Of a DNA stretch of 64,000 nucleotides, positions 60,715-64,000 are shown one piece after another. The notes beneath the pieces were generated by a model. It was not told where the DNA came from and searched no databases. It saw only the letters and a program-made list of their open reading frames with translations. Source of the DNA: Siphlonurus alternatus (lineage: Eukaryota > Arthropoda > Insecta > Ephemeroptera > Siphlonuridae); assembly GCA_949825025.1 (NCBI GenBank), contig OX463786.1:21910365-21974364 (forward strand). Reading direction: 5' to 3'. Every line of letters starts with the position of its first letter. Position 1 is the first letter of the stretch. The position numbers and the translations under genes were made by a program.

Positions 60715-60835
60715 AGTGGGATATTAGGATAGAAAAGGAGGTGGCTGTGGCCTTGTGTTAGGAACTGCCCCGCCATCGCCTGGGAGTGACGATGGGAAAC
60801 CACAGAAAACCATCGTCAAGACTGACATGCAAATG
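60715..60835 (-). repeat. Separate SINE-core relic
   Basis: Complement of GGTTTTCTGTGGTTTCCCAT, then CACTCCCAGGCGATGGCGGG. It parallels the middle of the 5S-type SINE (GTTTTCCACGGTTCCCTCAG then GCGAATGCTGGGAC) and a core I recall from other insect genomes, but has no 5S head. Confidence 0.55.
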
Positions 60836-62061
60836 ATGGTACTCACTTTCACACTCATACATATCAAGTGTCCCATTCTTTTTGTCCTTTACTGTACATT
60901 ATAACAAGAAATTCATGAAATTGTTTTATATGATCGGTAATATTTTGTGTATATAATACGTGGCTATAACATCAATAAAAAGCTCATATAACACATGTTA
61001 TATGAGCCTTTAAAACCATTATGTTGTCTACATGGATATTATATGTGGGGGATATTAATATGATTGGATTGTTTTCTCAATTTGCATAATGTCTAGTAGG
61101 ATATAACATTGCTACCTAATGGAGCTTGTTTACTGATGAAAACTTTGTGAACCGAACGATATTGGGAAATTGAAATATTCAAAATAATATTTTGATAACA
61201 GTTATTAAATGTTTTATGTTCTATAAGTTATAATTTAATTGATTTATGGCTGTATAGTTTTTGTTCGTAATTTTTTTTTTTCCTATACATTAAAGTCCAT
61301 AAATATATCAAATCATATTAAGTGCATTTATTAACTGAAATAAAAATGAATTCTTTCATTCATCCAAATCGCAAATACATTTAATCGCATAACAAGAACA
61401 ATACTACTTATACTTTAAAAAGCACTTTACACTTCAATATTATAATCTAACTTAAAAACGCTTCAACAGAATTACAAGTCGCATGAAATATTAATTTAAC
61501 AAGTCTGAAGTCAATGCAACATATTTAACAATTTTTAGTGAAATGCTAAATTTATGATAACAATCATGCATCGTGTTTTAGCAACCCATAAAGGTACACA
61601 AGTCATTAAAAAAATGACAGCAAAATTATCAATTGTCTAAATTAAATATTGACTTACAATTAGTTGTATTACGAGTAATTTATAGATTATAAAAATTTCA
61701 AGTTTTAATTTTAACTTCAAAATATTTGGTGCATTGTTAATTGCAATTTAATTTAATTGCAGTTAAATGCAATGTTGCAATATTAATATGTATTGCTGCT
61801 GAACTAAAAGGTCAAAAGAACATTTATAATTAGAAATTGAAGGCAAAAAAAAGGCTAAAGTCAAATCTATTTTCACTCGATCATGTGACAGAAATTCAAT
61901 ATTAAAGTTTGTTTGCATGTATGTAACTATGGCAGTTTTTTCCATCCATTAACTATCGAATGATTGATCACCAGATAGCATTGCACACTACAGTCATATT
62001 AATTTAACGTTCACCACATAAATATATGAACTGTATGTTGTATATGGTTTACCGTGATGTA
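60836..62061. other. A+T-rich intron DNA
   Basis: No gene or repeat recognised. Confidence 0.55.
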
Positions 62062-62412
62062 GGGGTCGAGCGTGGCGCAGTGCATTGACCGAAGTCAAGA
62101 AACGTCATGGTTATTACTTGGATGGGTGACCGTTTCAAGTAAAAATTACGTTGCTCCCTAACTGGGGTAAATTCATCTCACTTTCCACCCAGTGCAGTGA
62201 TGCACTTGTGTGTGGTTCCCCAGGCTTTGAACATTACTTTGGTCCATTGATAAAAATTAGAGGTGTCCGTCCTGACTGAAGTTTTCCACGGTTCCCTCAG
62301 TCTCACCTCAGCGAATGCTGGGACGCGTAACAGGCCGTGGCATCCGTTCCCTACCTAATTCCTACCCATTACCCCGCCGCGAGCTGTAAGCTCTTAGGGG
62401 TGTATGCTTGTA
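62062..62412 (+). mobile_element. 5S-derived SINE, subfamily 2, copy S8
   Basis: AGCGTGGCGCAGTGCATTGA, a 5S head shortened by deletion (GACCGAAGTCAAGAAACGTC, then TTGGATGGGTGACCG), then body GGGGTAAATTCATCTCACTT, core GTTTTCCACGGTTCCCTCAG, and 3' end GAGCTGTAAGCTCTTAGGGG followed by an A-run. Confidence 0.87.
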
Positions 62413-63640
62413 AAAAAAAAAAAAATGAAACAAAGATGAAAGGTTTTTAACGACATCGGATTGAAGAATCACGAACCGAAGACTCACGAAAATATCCGAT
62501 GAAAGCCGATTTAAAAAAAACAAAAAAATACAGGTTGAAATTTAATTTGTATACGAGATAAATGTATTAATGGTAACTACTGTAGCAAATAATTATTAGT
62601 ATGATATATCATCACCAAGTACATTAATAATATAGTTTTATTATTAATTTAATTAAAGAGCTTTTGATTGTATTAAATATGTAATTTAAATAAAATTAAT
62701 GACCGTAATATAGAACTATAAATTATAATATACAATTTCTGTATGTGGTATTAACGTATACATGTACTATAATTATTAATTGAAGTCGAAATTAATAATG
62801 ATTTGTTACATACAGTACTTTTTCTACGTGAATTAAATCACGAGTAATAAAAATAGTACAGGATATGTACTTTAAAATAATAATTAAAATAATTTTTTAC
62901 ATTAACAATTGCATTTACAAAAGTTAAAAAAATGACACCTTTTGTAAAATATAATTGTGGGTAAATATTTATTATAAATATATTACTTTAATTTTGTATT
63001 TATATAATATAATTCCCATACAGAATTTTAGCTTTAAAAAATATTAATTTTAAAAGCACAAAGAAAGTAACTTTAACTGAATATATAAATTAGTAAATTA
63101 TATTTTTGGCAATATCCTGTATACTCTAATTGTATTATTAATATTATTATATGATATTATAATATACGGGAAAAGCAATTTTTAGATACCAATGCATTGT
63201 GACTTGTGACAAAATATATGTTAATATTGTGATAATTGAACGATTGATTCCATGTTCCACGGAGTCTTGGAATATTTAAGAATAAATGCAATATATTTTC
63301 AATTATCAATAATGTTCTAATCAAGAATACTTTGAGCAAATTCAAAGAGGGTAGTTTTCTTACAACAGCTTCATTTCCGGTTTCCATCCATAAGCCTCCA
63401 TGTTAAACTTCTACCTCAATTTTCTCAGAACTGATGGGACAGATTCACTTCAAAATTTGTATGCCACCTATTGACGAGGACTATATACTGTATATTATAG
63501 TCCTTGGCCTATTGATAGCAAGTTTATTGCCAGTCTAATTACAATTAAGTTCTAAATCAACTGCGTTTCAATCATAAACATGTTAAAGTATATTTCAATT
63601 AGTCTTTTATATTTCAGTGTTTTCTTTTTCCTAAATTTTT
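62413..63640. other. A+T-rich intron DNA
   Basis: No gene recognised. 63330-63470 resembles 34190-34310 (GGCAGTTTTCT...CAGCTTCAT; CTTCAAAATTTGT), a weak dispersed repeat. Confidence 0.5.
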
Positions 63641-63689
63641 TAATAGAGAGCTTTTATATTTTTAAGGACCCCGAGATAAAATAATTTTC

Positions 63690-64000
63690 ATATTTTGTTT
63701 TAACTTTTTCTCGTCTTTTTTCCACCCATTTTGTACCGTTTCCAAGGAATAAAGAGAGAAGAAGCATAAAATATAAAATATTAAAATATTGGGGGGCATT
63801 CACAAAGCACTTTAACCCCCTTTTTAGCCTCGATTTTTATCCCTGGTACTAAACATGGTGCTAAACCAGGAGCTTAACATGGCTAGCCCCTGGTTTAGCA
63901 CCAGAGATAAAAATTGAGGCTATAAGTGGGTGTTAAAGTGCGTTGTGAAAACCCCCCATTGTCTCTATATAATTCTCTTTTTAAGCGAGGAAGAAATAAG
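63690..64000 (-). mobile_element. Family E element, decayed copy interrupted by a foldback
   Basis: TTTCTCGTCTTTTTTCC before 63791 and GTCTCTATATAATTCTC ... GCGAGGAAGAAATAAG after 63960 join into the E consensus. It runs off the right edge. Confidence 0.65.
63791..63957. mobile_element. Foldback with ATT target duplication inside family E copy
   Basis: GGGGGGCATTCACAAAGCAC on the left, GTTGTGAAAACCCCCC on the right, ATT on both sides. The inner ATGGTGCTAAACCAGG is mirrored as CCTGGTTTAGCACCAG. Its layout (GGG, then ATTCAC) recalls family D. Confidence 0.88.

Overview
This window is A+T-rich (by eye roughly 72-74%), intron-bearing animal DNA. I judge it to be from an insect, with moderate confidence. 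Two conserved spliced genes can be assembled from exons with clean GT/AG borders. The spread repeats include a SINE core of a type I recall from insect genomes. No bacterial, CRISPR or operon-like content was seen.

Genes. (1) 1-4605, minus strand: the 5' six exons of RMND5, the RING-type E3 subunit of the CTLH/GID ubiquitin ligase. The catalytic RING end lies beyond the left edge. A perfect NRF1-type site and a CRE palindrome lie just upstream of its ATG. (2) 9725-59838, minus strand: the last three coding exons of an acid-sphingomyelinase-like phosphodiesterase (SMPDL3 family). The first two of these are separated by a 44.4 kb intron, and the 5' exons lie beyond the right edge. The gene has a GH.H metal-binding motif and a hydrophobic C-terminal tail.

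Layout. 1-4.6 kb is RMND5. 4.6-9.7 kb is intergenic with a 5S-type SINE, foldback elements and a long (TTCA)n tract. 9.7-15.2 kb holds the last two SMPDL3 exons. 15.2-59.6 kb is one intron packed with mobile DNA: a short LINE derivative carrying ORF1 only (21.2-22.9 kb), a LINE with a long intact ORF2 (36.4-39.7 kb), a composite TIR element made of ATCCGGAT-type repeats (30.1-33.3 kb), and a 1.8 kb foldback (51.4-53.1 kb). 59.6-64 kb holds one SMPDL3 exon and more repeats.

Dominant signal. At least ten families of small non-coding inverted-repeat elements (here families A-I plus singletons) fill introns and intergenic DNA, some nested inside others. Three large families share an internal module while differing in ends and centres. 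Many carry the octamer TGACGTCA, seen at least 25 times here against well under one expected by chance. A separate SINE family has a head derived from 5S rRNA. All positions were read by hand; boundaries of decayed repeats are approximate to about 5-20 bases.
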